In this document: piece by piece, positions 1-11,600 of the stretch
Layout: each line of letters opens with the position of its first letter
Position numbering within the stretch: position 1 is the first letter of the stretch
NCBI GenBank assembly: GCA_006384855.1
Contig: VCJN01002193.1
Coordinates: 1 to 64,000, forward strand
Direction: 5' to 3'
DNA from: Tetraselmis striata
Lineage: Eukaryota; Chlorophyta; Chlorodendrophyceae; Chlorodendrales; Chlorodendraceae
Length of the DNA stretch: 64,000 nucleotides
The notes under the pieces: generated by a model
What the model saw: only the letters and a program-made list of their open reading frames with translations
Told to the model about the DNA's origin: nothing
Databases searched by the model: none
Position numbers and translations under genes: made by a program

Positions 1-38
1 TCCGCATGGTCTGACGACCAGTGCCGGCACCAACCATA

Positions 39-49
39 GTATATATAGC
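39..49 (+). promoter_or_regulatory. TATA-like element
   Basis: A TATATATA core sits about 205 bases before the ATG at 253, which opens the first coding-like stretch of the window. It could be the core promoter of that decayed element. AT-rich words are common in this window, so the assignment is weak. Confidence 0.2.
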
Positions 50-252
50 GGCGGGTGGTGACAACCTTGTAACCAATTATTGTTGTATTCTCAAACCACT
101 GTAGCCTCTCGTCTTTGCACCACCACAGCACACCCACCTTTGTTTGTCTTTGAGTCTCTATCCGGCAGAGACTGGCGCACTGGTTTCGGAGCGAGTGTTA
201 GCTCCAGATTCTTCAAGTCTTCCACTGCAAGTACTCCTCGTTTTGTTGTATA

Positions 253-1136
253 ATGAGTGACGTGATGAGGCGCAAGTTTTCGCGCGCACAACTGGCGGCT
301 CGTGAGCGGGACGCAGATTCCAAGCTACCCTTCGATAGCGGTGTCGCAGCATCTGTGATTGTTACTTCAGGCACTGGAGCTGGTGCTGAGCGTGACATTA
401 TGATGACTATTGAACCGAATCATAATAACACTGCTTTTCTGCCCTGTGGGACCTCGACACTTATCGACCTGTCAGTTCGCGAACTCGCAGTACGTATGCT
501 GCAAAATGAAACCGGGATCATGATGAATCCGGCTGACCTGAAGATGTTCGACTGTGTGACTATCGATGGAACGGACTATTTTCTGTACGAGGCTCGAGTG
601 AAGTTTTATGGCCTTGCCGTGCTGAGCAGCTAGCTAATGAAAATCTGGTACAGTTTGTTGGCCCGCAAGTAGCGGCCGACCCACCTGTTGACAACGGTCC
701 GCGTTTTCCTGATCGAATCACCATCGAGCCTGGCAATGATCGCCCGTCCTATACGACCGAGATAGCTTTGCATCTGCGAGGTAAATGGTGTCGTGCCGTT
801 CCCTATGTCGCATCGCAAGCTATAAACTCGGCAGTCGTCGATAAATGGTCGAACGTAGTGTATAAGGCCGTGTCGACTTCTTGCATATGGACCAACAAGA
901 GCTACCCTGGCGTACCTGTTATTGTACCGTTTCGATATGGCTTCGACGAGTTACCTCTGTGGGAGGTCGTCGACGACTACATGGCTGTCGACATAGCGAC
1001 CGAGTTCTACCATATGGAGCTGAAAAGGACGTTTACTGCGCTGGTGGCCGTCGTACGCAAATACATCTGCTGGTCAACGACCTGCTACTGCGACCGAGTT
1101 CGTCATAGCCGTTCGTATATCGGCTCAAGTACATGA
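253..1136 (+). pseudogene. Unknown coding-like ORF broken by a frameshift
   Basis: From the ATG at 253 a 126-codon frame runs to a TAG at 631-633. It has balanced composition and no low complexity. Immediately overlapping it, another frame is open from about 543 to 1134 and reads smoothly past the first stop (GPQVAADPPVDNGPRFPDR follows at about 660). The two halves look like one ancestral protein of roughly 290 residues with a one-base frameshift near 600-615. I recognise no family. The neighbouring fragments at 1484-1861 and 2232-2459 have a similar look and may be parts of the same decayed element. It could also be a real gene with an unrecognised intron. Confidence 0.3.
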
Positions 1137-1483
1137 CCTTCAACGAGAAGACTGCATCTATAGCCTCATATGCATATGCATCGATGCATCTATAGACTCA
1201 TATGCATCCGCATATGCATCTGCATCTATAGTATGCAGGTGGTGATCGCAGGACGTGCTGGAGCAACCGCGACTTCCGCCGAGTACGCGCCAAGAATATT
1301 ACGAAATTCTGGCGATGACTCGGCAGGAGCTGAGCAACGAGCCGACGACCGTCGAGTGGATGGCGGACCTTTGTCATCCGGAGCCGCGGAGATCGACGCA
1401 TCGCTGCTTTGCTAACCGAGAAGAAGCGCGGAGGAGTCGACGTGTCGACACGCTGATCGACGACCTTTCTTCTGGTAGTTTCA

Positions 1484-1861
1484 GTGGCGGTCACTCTCTC
1501 TCGGCAAGTTGCCTCCTCGGCACATCCAAGGTCAGTACGCACTTTAGATGATGATGATGTACCGTCAGATTCTACTCGTGCCCCAATAGATGCACCTACT
1601 GATACGGTTACTGGTAGTAAAGCATCTGATATAGATACGAAAAGTATACTCGATACAGCAGCTCGAAAATTGTCGGGTCGTCGTCGAGTAAAATCTATCA
1701 ATATGTCGTATAAATATGTCCAGACTGCTAGTACACATACTGGTGATAGCTGGAGACTGGTGGATCGTATCTTTGACCCCCTCTATGATAAGTATAAGTT
1801 TACTTTAGAAGGATGTGCAGATTATGAGGGATTGAATACCCATAAAGATCTGCCATTTTGA
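1484..1861 (+). pseudogene. Coding-like fragment, unknown protein
   Basis: This 125-codon open frame is rich in Ser, Thr and Asp and ends with a plausible globular stretch (GDSWRLVDRIFDPLYDKYKF) before TGA. There is no recognised domain. The start is uncertain because the upstream part overlaps low-quality frames, and 1137-1483 holds only short GCATAT repeats (1167-1235) and no convincing gene. It is probably a remnant of the same element as 253-1136. Confidence 0.22.
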
Positions 1862-2083
1862 TGGTCAATGAATCAGTTTTAGAACGGGACTTAGCTGGTG
1901 AACGAGTATATATATACATCCGCCATGGAACAGAGTAGAACAAATTGCTGCACACTTTGAACAGTGTCGTAAGGCTAATCGTAATGATACTCTGGGTGTT
2001 TTATATTACCAGCTTGGGATAAGTTTATTGCTATGACAAAGCATTAGAAACTAGTCTAAGAGTTCCCGGCTGAGACGCCTGTA

Positions 2084-2459
2084 TGTTTACCCGTTTATCA
2101 CCAGATAATGCTACTGTCCATACAGATGTTCGCCCTGCGCCGTGGCCCATTCGTATATGGCTAGTGGACAATGAATATAGTATACCTGATGATATTATGG
2201 ATGAATCCAGCTCACCTATGTTGATGGGGAGGTGTCTGTGGACACTCAGGATTTTAACATAAAGTCAGAAAATGTTGACCGAAATATTTTTGACTCAGAA
2301 ACCGTTGATGTGTCGGCTGATAATGTTGATAATGTATCACAACCAGCTATTGTGGCTTCATTAAGTAAATGGGACGATCCCAGGCCATTATTAAAGATTG
2401 AAATCAGCTTAAATACTGGTGCTCATGTAGCGAGTAAAATTCCGATTTCGCGCAGTTAA
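2084..2459 (+). pseudogene. Coding-like fragment, unknown protein
   Basis: Two overlapping frames read as one protein. One reads SPDNATVHTDVRPAPWPIR up to about 2225. The other, starting near 2226, is acidic (repeated VD and DNVD words) and ends at TAA 2457-2459. A frameshift near 2220-2230 separates them. Codon usage is AT-richer than in the host genes further right. No domain is recognised. Together with 253-1861 it suggests a decayed mobile or viral-like element of about 2.2 kb. Confidence 0.25.
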
Positions 2460-2930
2460 GGACCTTAATGGGGCTTGCGGATAGGGCATTGGCATGATGA
2501 CTACCGAACCGGGCTAGCCTGAAAGTTCAGCTCCCAAGCTGTCCGGGGATGGTCGGATGGCCCATGGGGCCGACCGATAGACCCAAAAATGACGATACCT
2601 AATTAAGAAGGTCAAGACCTGAATTTTCCTGGACTGATCATAATTTCGCGCACCGCCCCGCGGGGCTACAGTCGCTAGCACTCTTGCAAACTCACCAGCA
2701 GCCGACGCCCCAAACCCCAACCTCACCGCCCATCCGGAGCGCCCCCGTATTCACACACGGCCCTGGACTGCAAGCAGGTGTCGGAACTAGCAACCATACC
2801 TCAGTGGGCCGGTGGATGGCTCGTGTGGGCGTGAGCGGCGGTGTGCATCGACAAGAGGGGCGGGGTGGGGTGTCGTTGTTACAAGGTGACTCACTGTTGA
2901 ACTCGATGTGCTGCTGCCCTCGCCTCCTTC
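2460..2930. other. No gene recognised
   Basis: Short frames occur on both strands, but none has coding-like composition, splice signals or similarity that I recognise. The stretch separates the decayed left-end ORFs from the coiled-coil ORF on the minus strand. Confidence 0.4.
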
Positions 2931-3899
2931 TCAGCTGCCTTCTTTGCTACGAACCTCTCGCGAGCTAGCTGGCGTTGACCTCGCGGCGTCGCCCGCTGCC
3001 TCCAGAGATGACTCGACTGCTTGTTCCACTCGCTCCTTCGCAGACTCGAGTTGGGCGGTGGGGTCGGCTGCGCCGGAGGTGCCGGAACCCTCCTGCGGTT
3101 CTTCAGCGTCGTCGTCGTCGTCGTCCATCACCTCCACCTCGTCGTCTTCTTCGTCCTCTGGCTGGGCCCCGCTGCTGGCAGACTACTCAATGGTCTTCAG
3201 TATGTTCTCTGCCTCGGCGACCTTCGCGATGCCGGCGATGGTGGCGGCCAAGGCTTCAACAAGGCGCGGGACGGCGGACCTGGAGGCGGCGGCCTTCTCC
3301 GCAGCAGCTGCTGCTGCCTTGCCAGCCTGGGCGCATGCCTTCTCGTCTGCTGCCTTGTCAGCAGCCTCAGCGGCCTCCGCAGTCTTGTCTGCCTGGGTAC
3401 GTGCCTTCCCCGCCTGAGTGACTGCAGCAGCAACAAACTTCACTACCTCCTTGCGAGCCTTGTTCACCTCCGCCCACGCTGCTCGTAGCTCGGTCTTGCT
3501 TGCTTTGATGTCCGACTTCAGCGCACTCCTCCTCCTCCTCCTCAGCTCCTCCCGCGCTTGCGCTGCAGCCACCTCGTCGTCAGAGTTGAGCACTAAAGCT
3601 CCGGGGCCGCGGGTGTTGAGCCGTCTCCTCTTCCTCGCCTTCGCTGCGGCTGCTTGCTGTGCCTGGCTGCGCCCCATATCATCACAAAGCGTGATGTCGC
3701 TAATCTGCCACTCCGTTGCATCCTGCTCCCTCTGCAGGCGGATCAGGTTGATGCGGCGGCGCTTCTGCTCTGCCTCGCGCTCCAGCCTCAAGATCTCGGA
3801 CTCCAACTCCAGCTCCTCCTCGGTACGCACCTCCAGCACCACATTCTGTCTGCCCACTGTCTCGGCATGTGGCTGCAAGTTTGTGTGAATCCTTAGCAT
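2931..3899 (-). pseudogene. Coiled-coil Ala/Lys/Glu-rich ORF with one in-frame TAG
   Basis: On the minus strand a 323-codon frame starts with ATG at 3899. It is continuous to TGA or frame end near 2931 except for one TAG (plus-strand CTA at 3183-3185). Residues 25-75 and 110-235 are strongly helical and charged (heptad-like runs such as LELESEILRLEREAEQKRRR), with a basic KARKRRRL cluster that could be a nuclear signal. After the TAG the same frame continues with an acidic segment (PEDEEDDEVEVMDDDDDD) and another helix. I read it as one protein interrupted by a nonsense mutation, probably mobile-element derived. Function is unknown. Confidence 0.35.
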
Positions 3900-4430
3900 G
3901 TGTTCGAGATACGCGCGACATCGTTGTCGTCTTTTTCTACCTTGTCGATCGACCCGACCTCGATCGTCGAATTAACGCTCAGCGGTTCGTCGCGGCTTCG
4001 AGCCCACACCGCTTCCCGCGGTAACCCGTACCGTAGTTCGGATTCCGAACAAACCACGGACAATACAAAGGCGTCAGGCACAGCCGCCGGCGGTGGTGCC
4101 ATGCCATCCCTGCCACAGGGCCCACCTACACAACGAGCCGGCCACCAGGTCGGTCGTCGGTCAGTCCAAGAGACTGGCAAGAGGCCCATGGAACGGGGAG
4201 GGGGGGGCGGGGGGGTGCACCCGCAGTTACATGGTTTGACCGCGATGGTGCTGTCTGGGGTACCGAATCGCCCGCGGACGCGGCATGAGGCAACAACCCG
4301 CCCGCCCGTCGCCCGCAAAATGCGGGTAACTAAGGCACCAACTATTGTTGTCGACGGCCTCGACCCGCCAAGGCAAGGACGAGGCCTCGAACGCGGCGCG
4401 CGCTAGCTGGGCGCTTCGTCAGCACTGCGC

Positions 4431-4951
4431 GTGGGCCACAGCGCTAGCTACGCTGCCCGCCCGCACGCCGGGCGCGATGGCGCGATCGCCTCGTTGGAGT
4501 CGCACCTGGCGACCGCCCAATCAACAACACAGGAGCAACAGCTCGCACGCGGGAGCGTGGAGGAACAGCTGGCTGAGCTTCAGGCTGAGGTGATGCAGCT
4601 CTGTGAGGGCGAGGCGGTGCAGCGCGCCGAGCAGCCCCCCGGGCGGTAAAAAGGACAAGGAGCTAGCCGGCATGCGCGTCTCACAATTTTGCAATGGGCA
4701 TGGTGGACAAGGCATACACGTGCCCGTGCTGCAAGAAGATGATCCGCGATGGCCTTCCAAAGAAGATCAAGAACAAACTGAGTGAATTTGCAAGGCTGCA
4801 TGCTGCGGAGAGGTACGTTATCTTGAATTGTTTTGCAGCGCTTGCATATGTATTAATATGTTTCATGCTGATTGGTAATACTATGTTGCTGATTTTTATA
4901 ACTATATGCACATTGCAGGTACCTCAAGCCCCCACTGCTACACATCTAAGC
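4431..4951 (+). pseudogene. Coiled coil plus Cys-cluster fragment, mobile-element-like
   Basis: The first frame (4431-4649) contains a helical heptad segment (VEEQLAELQAEVMQL). After a frame change near 4645 another frame carries a CPCCKKM cysteine knuckle and a basic helix (4694-4815). A good donor (AG|GTACGTTA at about 4813) and acceptor (TTGCAG at about 4919) would join it to a short last exon ending near 4951. The combination resembles proteins encoded by repetitive elements in algal genomes. No precise family can be named. Confidence 0.3.
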
Positions 4952-4973
4952 CAAGCATAAGGTACAATATCTC

Positions 4974-5417
4974 ATGCACATCAACCTCCGCATCACGGCG
5001 GGCATGCCTTACCCAACGGTAAGCGCCTCCGATGATGTAAAGGTGCAGACCGCCTTGGAAATTTGCAAGCAGCTGTGGGAGCTGCTGCTGGAGCCCGTGG
5101 ACCCAACTCGCGCACCTGGCACCGCCCAGCTGCCACCTCTGCACTTGCAGAAGGCTCGCGCACAACAGGTCAAGCAAGTGGCAGAGAAATTCGTGCATGC
5201 AGTTGTCAATGATGCAGGTGAAAATGATGCTGCCACCGTGTACTGCCACATTCTGCAATGCCATATCCCTGATTACATAAGCTAGTATGGCGACATGCTG
5301 AACTGTGAGTGTCACGGGTCTGAGCTCGCTCACTTGGTCACAAAGACTGCCTACCGGAGAGGCGCTGCTGGGCACCCAGAGTTCAGGGTAGGGGGAGGTC
5401 CTTGGCCACATGAAAAT
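4974..5417 (+). pseudogene. Transposase-C-terminus-like remnant with in-frame TAG
   Basis: A 103-codon frame ends at TAG 5283-5285, but the same frame then stays open for 44 further codons. Across the stop the sequence reads as a helix ending YCHILQCHIPDYIS, then G-D-M-L-N-C-E-C-H-G-S-E-L-A-H-L-V-T-K. The H-x-L-x-x-H-x-P ... E-x-x-H-x-x-x-K layout is reminiscent of the C-terminal region of plant-type cut-and-paste transposases and their associated domains. This is inference from pattern only. A proline run (codons across the C-tract at 5508-5531) and a Lys-rich tail follow in another frame to 5607. Confidence 0.3.
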
Positions 5418-5659
5418 GCATGAAAGCCACCAACATGCGCTGCCCACACCAGAGCGACCGAAGCGTGGCCCACAGGGCAAGAAGCGCGCTACGCCCAGTA
5501 GAGCGCCCCCCCCCCCCCCCCCCCGCCCCCCGCCCCCGGGCACCAAGCGGGCAAAGCCCACGGGAGCCGCAGCACCGCAGCCCTTCCCCCCCATAGAAAC
5601 ATTGTAATAGCTTTTTCATGACAATTGCGATGCAAAGTTTGAGATATGTAGTGAAAAGA

Positions 5660-6492
5660 TTACAGCACGCGGCTAGCGCCTGGCTGCCGCCTTCCTGTCA
5701 GCGAGCATCTTCTTTCCCTACCGCACTCTCTTGCCCTGCTCTCTCTCAAGGCGGGTCTGGGCATCTTTAAGCATGCCGGCAACCCTGAGCATGCTGGGGG
5801 ACTCCGTGTTGCTAATACCGCCTTACTTGCCTACCGGCCTATCGGCGCGCCGGGGCTTCCGACCGTCTAGCTGCCTTGGGGTGGGAGAGCGCGGGTGGCT
5901 GCCGGCGTCCTGCTTGCACGGCCGGCAGAGCGTGCCGGCCGGTATCCTGAAGGGCGGGCCGGGGGAGGCAACAGAAAAGTTAGAATGGCATGTAGCGAGT
6001 ACGGCTGGCATTTCTAGTTAATTGTAAATATCAACCACCCAACCCCACCGCCATCGCACAAGCACGTTGTGGCGCTCACTTGTAGAGCATGCCGGTGGGC
6101 TGCCCGCCATCGACGTCCGTGATGTTGAAGACCTCCGCCTCGGCGAGGCACGGCAAACAGTAAGCGGCACCGCGCTCGACGGTGCCGTGCTTGATGAGAC
6201 GCTCCGGGGGCGTCTGGACGCGCCCGGTAGTCGGGGACAGCTCCAAGTCGTCGTCCTCGTCGCTCCCCTCGTACTCCCACTCCGACCCACTACCCCCCAC
6301 GTCCTAGTCCTCATCCGAGGAGAAATCCAGGAACCTGGTGCCGTCGTGGTTCGGGTAGCGGGGGTTGGTCCGGGCTGCGCGGCCAGGTTGGCTGCGGGTG
6401 GGTGCCGCGCCCCCGCCGGTGCCATCCTCCCACTCGCGCTCTGCCACAGAAATACCCATCCAGGGAAACGCGATTGAGGGACTGTAAAACAC
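5660..6492 (-). pseudogene. Decayed minus-strand ORFs with TAG interruptions
   Basis: From 6492 a minus-strand frame runs to 6076 with a single TAG (plus CTA 6304-6306). It is acidic around the stop, then has a CLPC motif, and it ends at a good donor (CAA|GTGAGC at about 6079). Between 6019 and 5660 another stretch has a C-R-P-C motif and a basic helix (SMLRVAGMLKDAQTRLERE), again with one internal TAG near 5722. These may be exons of one decayed gene, possibly on the same element as 2931-3899, but the joins are not proven. Confidence 0.25.
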
Positions 6493-8182
6493 ACTAGGAG
6501 AGAATCCACGAGGTAGAAAGTTTCCTAATACACATGGCTAGGTGTTATGTACTCTACACTGCTGTACTTTGTACTGCGGGAGCCGACGAAGGAGCGAAGA
6601 ACTGGCGACTGAGGCGGACGAGAACGAGTACAAGCCAAGCGAAGTACGAGCATGAGCATTGCGAGTGCGAGTACAAGCGAAGGCGAAGTACTGGTACGAG
6701 GACGACGAGGCGTCAGTACGAGCGACTACCAGGCGACTAGTAGTGCAGGACAGTATTACGAGTACCCACGTGGGGTGCGAGTAACCTGTACTTACGCCTG
6801 CGTACCAGCCAGAGCGCGATTGTCGTACGCTATGGTGTCACCTGCTAGAGGATGATGATACCAAGCGTGAGATGGAGCGCTGCCTTAGTGGAGTGTTAGT
6901 AGTAGGCACTAGAGCCTACTAGAACCATCTAGAACGCTATAGCATTTGCTATAGCAATAGTAGATAAATATTATATCACTGTGCTGCGGACAGACGAAGG
7001 TGCTAGCAACCTGTCTGTAGTTAGTTGTGTGTTACTAAAATAGCGACGGGCCGCGGGTTAGGACCGCACACGTCTCCTAACCGTGAAAGGCACTTTTCCT
7101 AGGCCGAGCAAAGCAGCTGCATTGGTGCGAAGTTGAGGCATGAGGGTGGGTTGGCGTGCGCGTACTGTACAAGGTCTCGAGGGTGGCCACGGAGATGCCG
7201 AGCTGCTTGGCCTCTATCTGAGGCCAGAGCAGCCGCGCCAGGCAGCCGAAAGTCCCATTTTGGGTCCATTGCGCCCCCGCGGGGGCCGGTGCTTTGGTTG
7301 GTTGCGGGGGGGTGGGTGGCTGTGACTGAGAATGTGGCAGGGTGACGAGTGGGTTGGCATTTACATGGCGCTGTGCCGCACCCGCACGCGTGCAGCTGAG
7401 TGGGCGGAAAACGGTATTTTGGATATAACAACTTCGGGTAGTTTTCGCACTACGGTACGGGTTACCGCGGGAAGCGATGTGCCTCCCACCACCCCCGTTC
7501 GACGTCGTGCGAGCCGGTTATGACTTCGTCGCTACTACTTAGCGCTACTTTCTGACAGGTGTGCTGTTATTTCATATTCATCAGCTTGTCTAGCTTGCAT
7601 TTCCTGAACAGCCCCTGCTTATTGCACGGCTGGCATTTCCTGCCCTGGACAGCTGCTTCCCTAGCAACTTAGTATTTAGCACTAAAACTTGGCAGTAGTG
7701 TTCAGAATTCACCCGTTGTAATCAGTAAAAACATCAAATACTGTATGAAAAATGCGGTGGTTTTCGGGACCGCCTCCTCCCCCCCCCCCCCCCCGGCCCC
7801 GGCTCCGCCGCGGAGCCGGCGGCCTCTGCGCGCCTGCGCTCCACTGTCTAAACCCCATCGCTCAGTGTTGGGTTCGCGGTTTAAGGAGAACGATAATAGC
7901 GTGGTCGCTATAGCAATAACAGAGATTGCCCACCCCCATCGCTGCGCTGCTTTCGTGATTGCTGAGAGAAACGCGCGGCAAACTGACGGCCCGAGGCGCT
8001 ACGCAGCCAGGCACGTGTGTGCGTCTCACGACAGGCCCGTCGCCTATTCGGGCGCAGCCGGTCGTCGATCAGGCAGCAGCCCTTCAGCCGTCGGCGGCCG
8101 TCGCCAGCGGTGGCGGCGGCGGCGGCTGCGGCGGCAAGCGCTCCTCCCGGAACGCCTACCTGGCCCGGGGCTGGTGGATGCG
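6493..8182. other. Intergenic, repeat-rich, upstream of POLR3C
   Basis: Positions 6560-6800 are a degenerate array built on GTAC/GAGTAC words. Positions 6930-6970 are AT-rich. Positions 7745-8180 are GC-rich with a C homopolymer (7779-7794) and a short palindrome (GGCTCCGCCGCGGAGCC). An open frame runs through 7745-8296, but only its last part (from the ATG at 8183) resembles POLR3C. The promoter of POLR3C should lie here. I see no clear TATA box close to the start. Confidence 0.4.
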
Positions 8183-8638
8183 ATGAGCTATCGAAGCCCG
8201 CACGCGTGCACGCTGGCCTTGCAGCTGGTGCGGGAGCAGTTCGGAGAGCTGGCGGAGGTGCGGCTGCCTCTGTCGCGTCCTATGTCTCGCGCGTAGCGGC
8301 CAGCTTGGTGCAGCGGCGAGCAAGCATTCACAGGGCACTCAGACCCCCTCCCTCCCCCCTCCCCAAATATCAACACACACATATATAGACACACGCACAT
8401 ACGTGCCCCCCCCCCCCCCCCCCCTCCCTCCTTCTCCACCTTCCGCCGCCCAACAACGACCTAGACCCTAGCTCTGTCCAGCGGTGGGCCGACATCCAAC
8501 CTACCGACCCACTTGCAATGCGGCTGCAGCGTGGCGGGCTGGCATCGAGAAAGGTTGACGGGGGCGGCGGTGGGCATGTGTGCCAGCGTGAGGAAGGGGG
8601 TTGGGATACATCAGCAGTGGGGGGCAGGCGGCCCCCAA

Positions 8639-8669
<31 letters not shown>

Positions 8670-11600
8670 CGATACACCAGTAGGCTGCCGCAGCTGAGGT
8701 GGGACACTGGCGCATTCCCGCCCCCTCCCCACTGCCGCCGGGGCGCAGCGCGTGTGTGGCTCCCTCATCCATCGCGGATGCCAGACGCTGGCGGAGCTCA
8801 GTCGTGGGGTGCAGCTGCCGGCGTCGCAGCTGCGCGAGGCGCTGCTGTTGCTCATCCAGCACAACTGCGTGGTGATTGCCCCGACCCCCCCCCCCCCCCT
8901 CCCCCGCCTGTTGCCCTGGGAAGGGGCTGTCCACGGGGGGTGGGCTGACGGCATGGCGGCACTGGGGGCATGCAGAGCGCGTACCTGCAGGTCAGCGAGG
9001 CGACGCTGCGCGCGGCAGAGAGTAGTGTGTACGTGTACGAGGCAGCGACGGGCGCCATCCTGCAGAGCTTGCGCAAGCCAAAGTTCCTCGTCTACATCCG
9101 TGACAACAGCGGGGAGCTGGCGGAGCTGGTGCTGGAGTCGCTGCTGGAGCATGGGCGCATGCGGGTGGAGCAGGTATTCCCCCCCCCCCCCCTCCTCCCT
9201 CTCACCCGCATCCTCCTCCCTGCCATCCCCGCCTCGCGCGGCGGCAATGCCCCGATGACCACCGCAACACTCATATATATATGAGCCTCACTTACAGAGA
9301 GGGAGGGAGAGAGGAGGGAAACCTTACATGGACCTGCAGGTGGTTGAGGGCATCACCGCTTCCCAGTTGGGCAAGCAGCTGAGCCCTTGCCTCACTTACA
9401 TTTATATTTATCGTTTTTCCCCTCCTTCACGGGGGGGGGGATAAAACAGGCATACACAGCGAACTTAAAGCTCGGCGACGGCCCATGTTCAGTTTGTTTG
9501 CGGTACCGCGCCAGGGGCGACAGGCTCAGACTCAGAGCCGCCTTGCTCCGTATCGGAACCGGTCGGGCAATCCCACTTGATTAACTTATCCACTTGATTG
9601 ACTGGATCCCACTTGCTTCCATAGTGATTTGTTTCTTCCCTTATCGGTTGGCATACGGCGCACGGGCCTTTCACGCAGGGTGGCCTCTGATCCAATTCGC
9701 AAATAGGGCAGGGGCATCTCCTCCGGCGTTCTGATACACGGCCAAGCCTTTTCGAGGTTGTAGCACACGAGGGCCAAAAGAGGCCGATAATGTACACCCC
9801 CGTGTGGCTTTGCCATCCTCGATCACAGAGCATTGAGCGGCCTGCTGTAGTGATGCGATTGTCAGCAGCCGCACCCATGGGCATGTGGGCAGGGGGGGGT
9901 GTGGGGGGGTGTGGGGGGGTGTGGGGGGGGGGGGGGGGGGGAGGGGGCAATGGCTGTCCGGGCTGACGGCGGCCGGGTCGCGGTGGGCACGCGGCTCGGC
10001 GCAGCTGGCGCTGCAGTTGGCGGCCAAGCAGGGGCAGCCGGCGGAGGAGGTGCGCTCCGAGGTGGTGGGCACGCTGATGACCATGGTGCAGGCGCGCTTT
10101 GTGGAGCGCGCCCCGCCGGCGACGCTGCCGCTGCCACAGAAGGTCCGAGCACGGCGCCCATTCCCTCTGCGCCCCCCCCCCCCCCCCCCTTCCTTCTCAT
10201 CCTCCTGCACGCACCCCCACGCCCTTGCTGTGCAGCAGGCTTGGCTGCAAGAAAGGCTGTTGATAGGCGCTGTCGGGGTGGCAGGAGCCACCGCTCCGTT
10301 TGCATGCGGATGGATGGGTGGATGGATGGATGGGTGGATGGGGAGACGGTTGTTCAGGGGCGGCAAAGGGGAGGGGGTTTCAGCGCGGGTTTAGAGTTTC
10401 CCTAGAAACCTAAACCCCTACACCGTAAAGCTGGGGGGGGGGGGGGGGGGGGGAGTAGACTGCGAGGAGGACCACGGCCGCAGTCGCCGCGCACCATCAT
10501 CGATAACAGGCCACCTGAAGTCCTTGTAACGGTGCACATTCGTCTTACACTGGTAATATCATGAATACCGCTATCTCATTTAATTTGCAACGTGTTGATA
10601 AATCTGCACCAAGAAACGCTACCGGGACACGCCTAGTCCGCAATTAGCGACGCGACGAGGTAACAGTCTGCAAGCAAGCCCGCCCGCCCGCAAATAAGTA
10701 AGCAGGCGGGCGGACAGATCGGCAGGCAGGATCGCCGGTTCGCTCTGCTCCGCCTACTGCTGGAGCAGACGGGGGTGGCGTGCATCTGGAACGGGGCGTC
10801 GCCGTGGGTCATCCCCGGGTGGGATGTCGCCTTCCATGGGCGCTCTTATTGGGCAGAGCGGATGGCGCCGTCCCCCCCTCCTCCACCTCCCCCCCCCCCC
10901 CCCCCCCCCGCCCCCGCCCCCAACAGCCCAGCCCAATACCCTGCTGCCGGAGTCCTGATCCCGCTACTTCTGGGCTGCCTGGCGCTGCCCCCGCCAGGCC
11001 CCGATCACCAACAAGACAAAGTCCAAGTCGGCGCAGGCGGAGCAGGACGCGGTGGTGGCGCAGCGCCTGGCGCCGCACGCCAAGTACGAGAAGGACCGCT
11101 TCCGGCTGCCGCTGGACATGTTTGAGTTCCAGGACAGCGGCCGCACGGCGCAGGAGTTGGGGCAGAAGCGCACGCTGGAGGAGGCCGACGGCAGCGAAGG
11201 TGTCCCCCCGCACCCTGAACCCCCTCACCCCCACTCCCCCCCCCTCTTCCATTGAGCCGCTTCTGGTGCGGGAGCGTGACGCCGGCTGCCCCGCCCTGCC
11301 GCGGCGGGCTCGCAGAGGTCGACAGCGTGGCGACGGTGCTGTGGCGCGTGAACGCAGAGGAGTTCAACCGGCGCTTCCGGCACAAGCTGTGCGTGGAGCT
11401 GGTGCGGGAGAAGATGGACGTGGCCTCGGCGGCGGTGGTGCGCCCCCTCACCCCCCCCCCCCCCCCCCCCAACTCCTCAACCCACCGGCTGCCTGGGGAC
11501 ATTGCAGTCCGGCTCACGGGCGCCCGCTCCCTCCGCCACCTTGGTGTGCGTTTGCCTGGCAGGTGGAGGCCATGCTGGCGGTGGGGCGTGTCTCAGAGAC

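Noticed and set aside
8370..9152. 260-codon minus-strand ORF opposite POLR3C
   Set aside because: It is the antisense shadow of GC-rich POLR3C exons and homopolymer tracts (Pro runs from poly-G). The plus-strand exons are clearly the coding ones.
10754..10936. Extra POLR3C exon around 10740-10865 (CIWNGASPWVIPGWDVAFHG)
   Set aside because: The frame looks coding, but it has no match in the family at this position, and the flanking exons join in phase without it.
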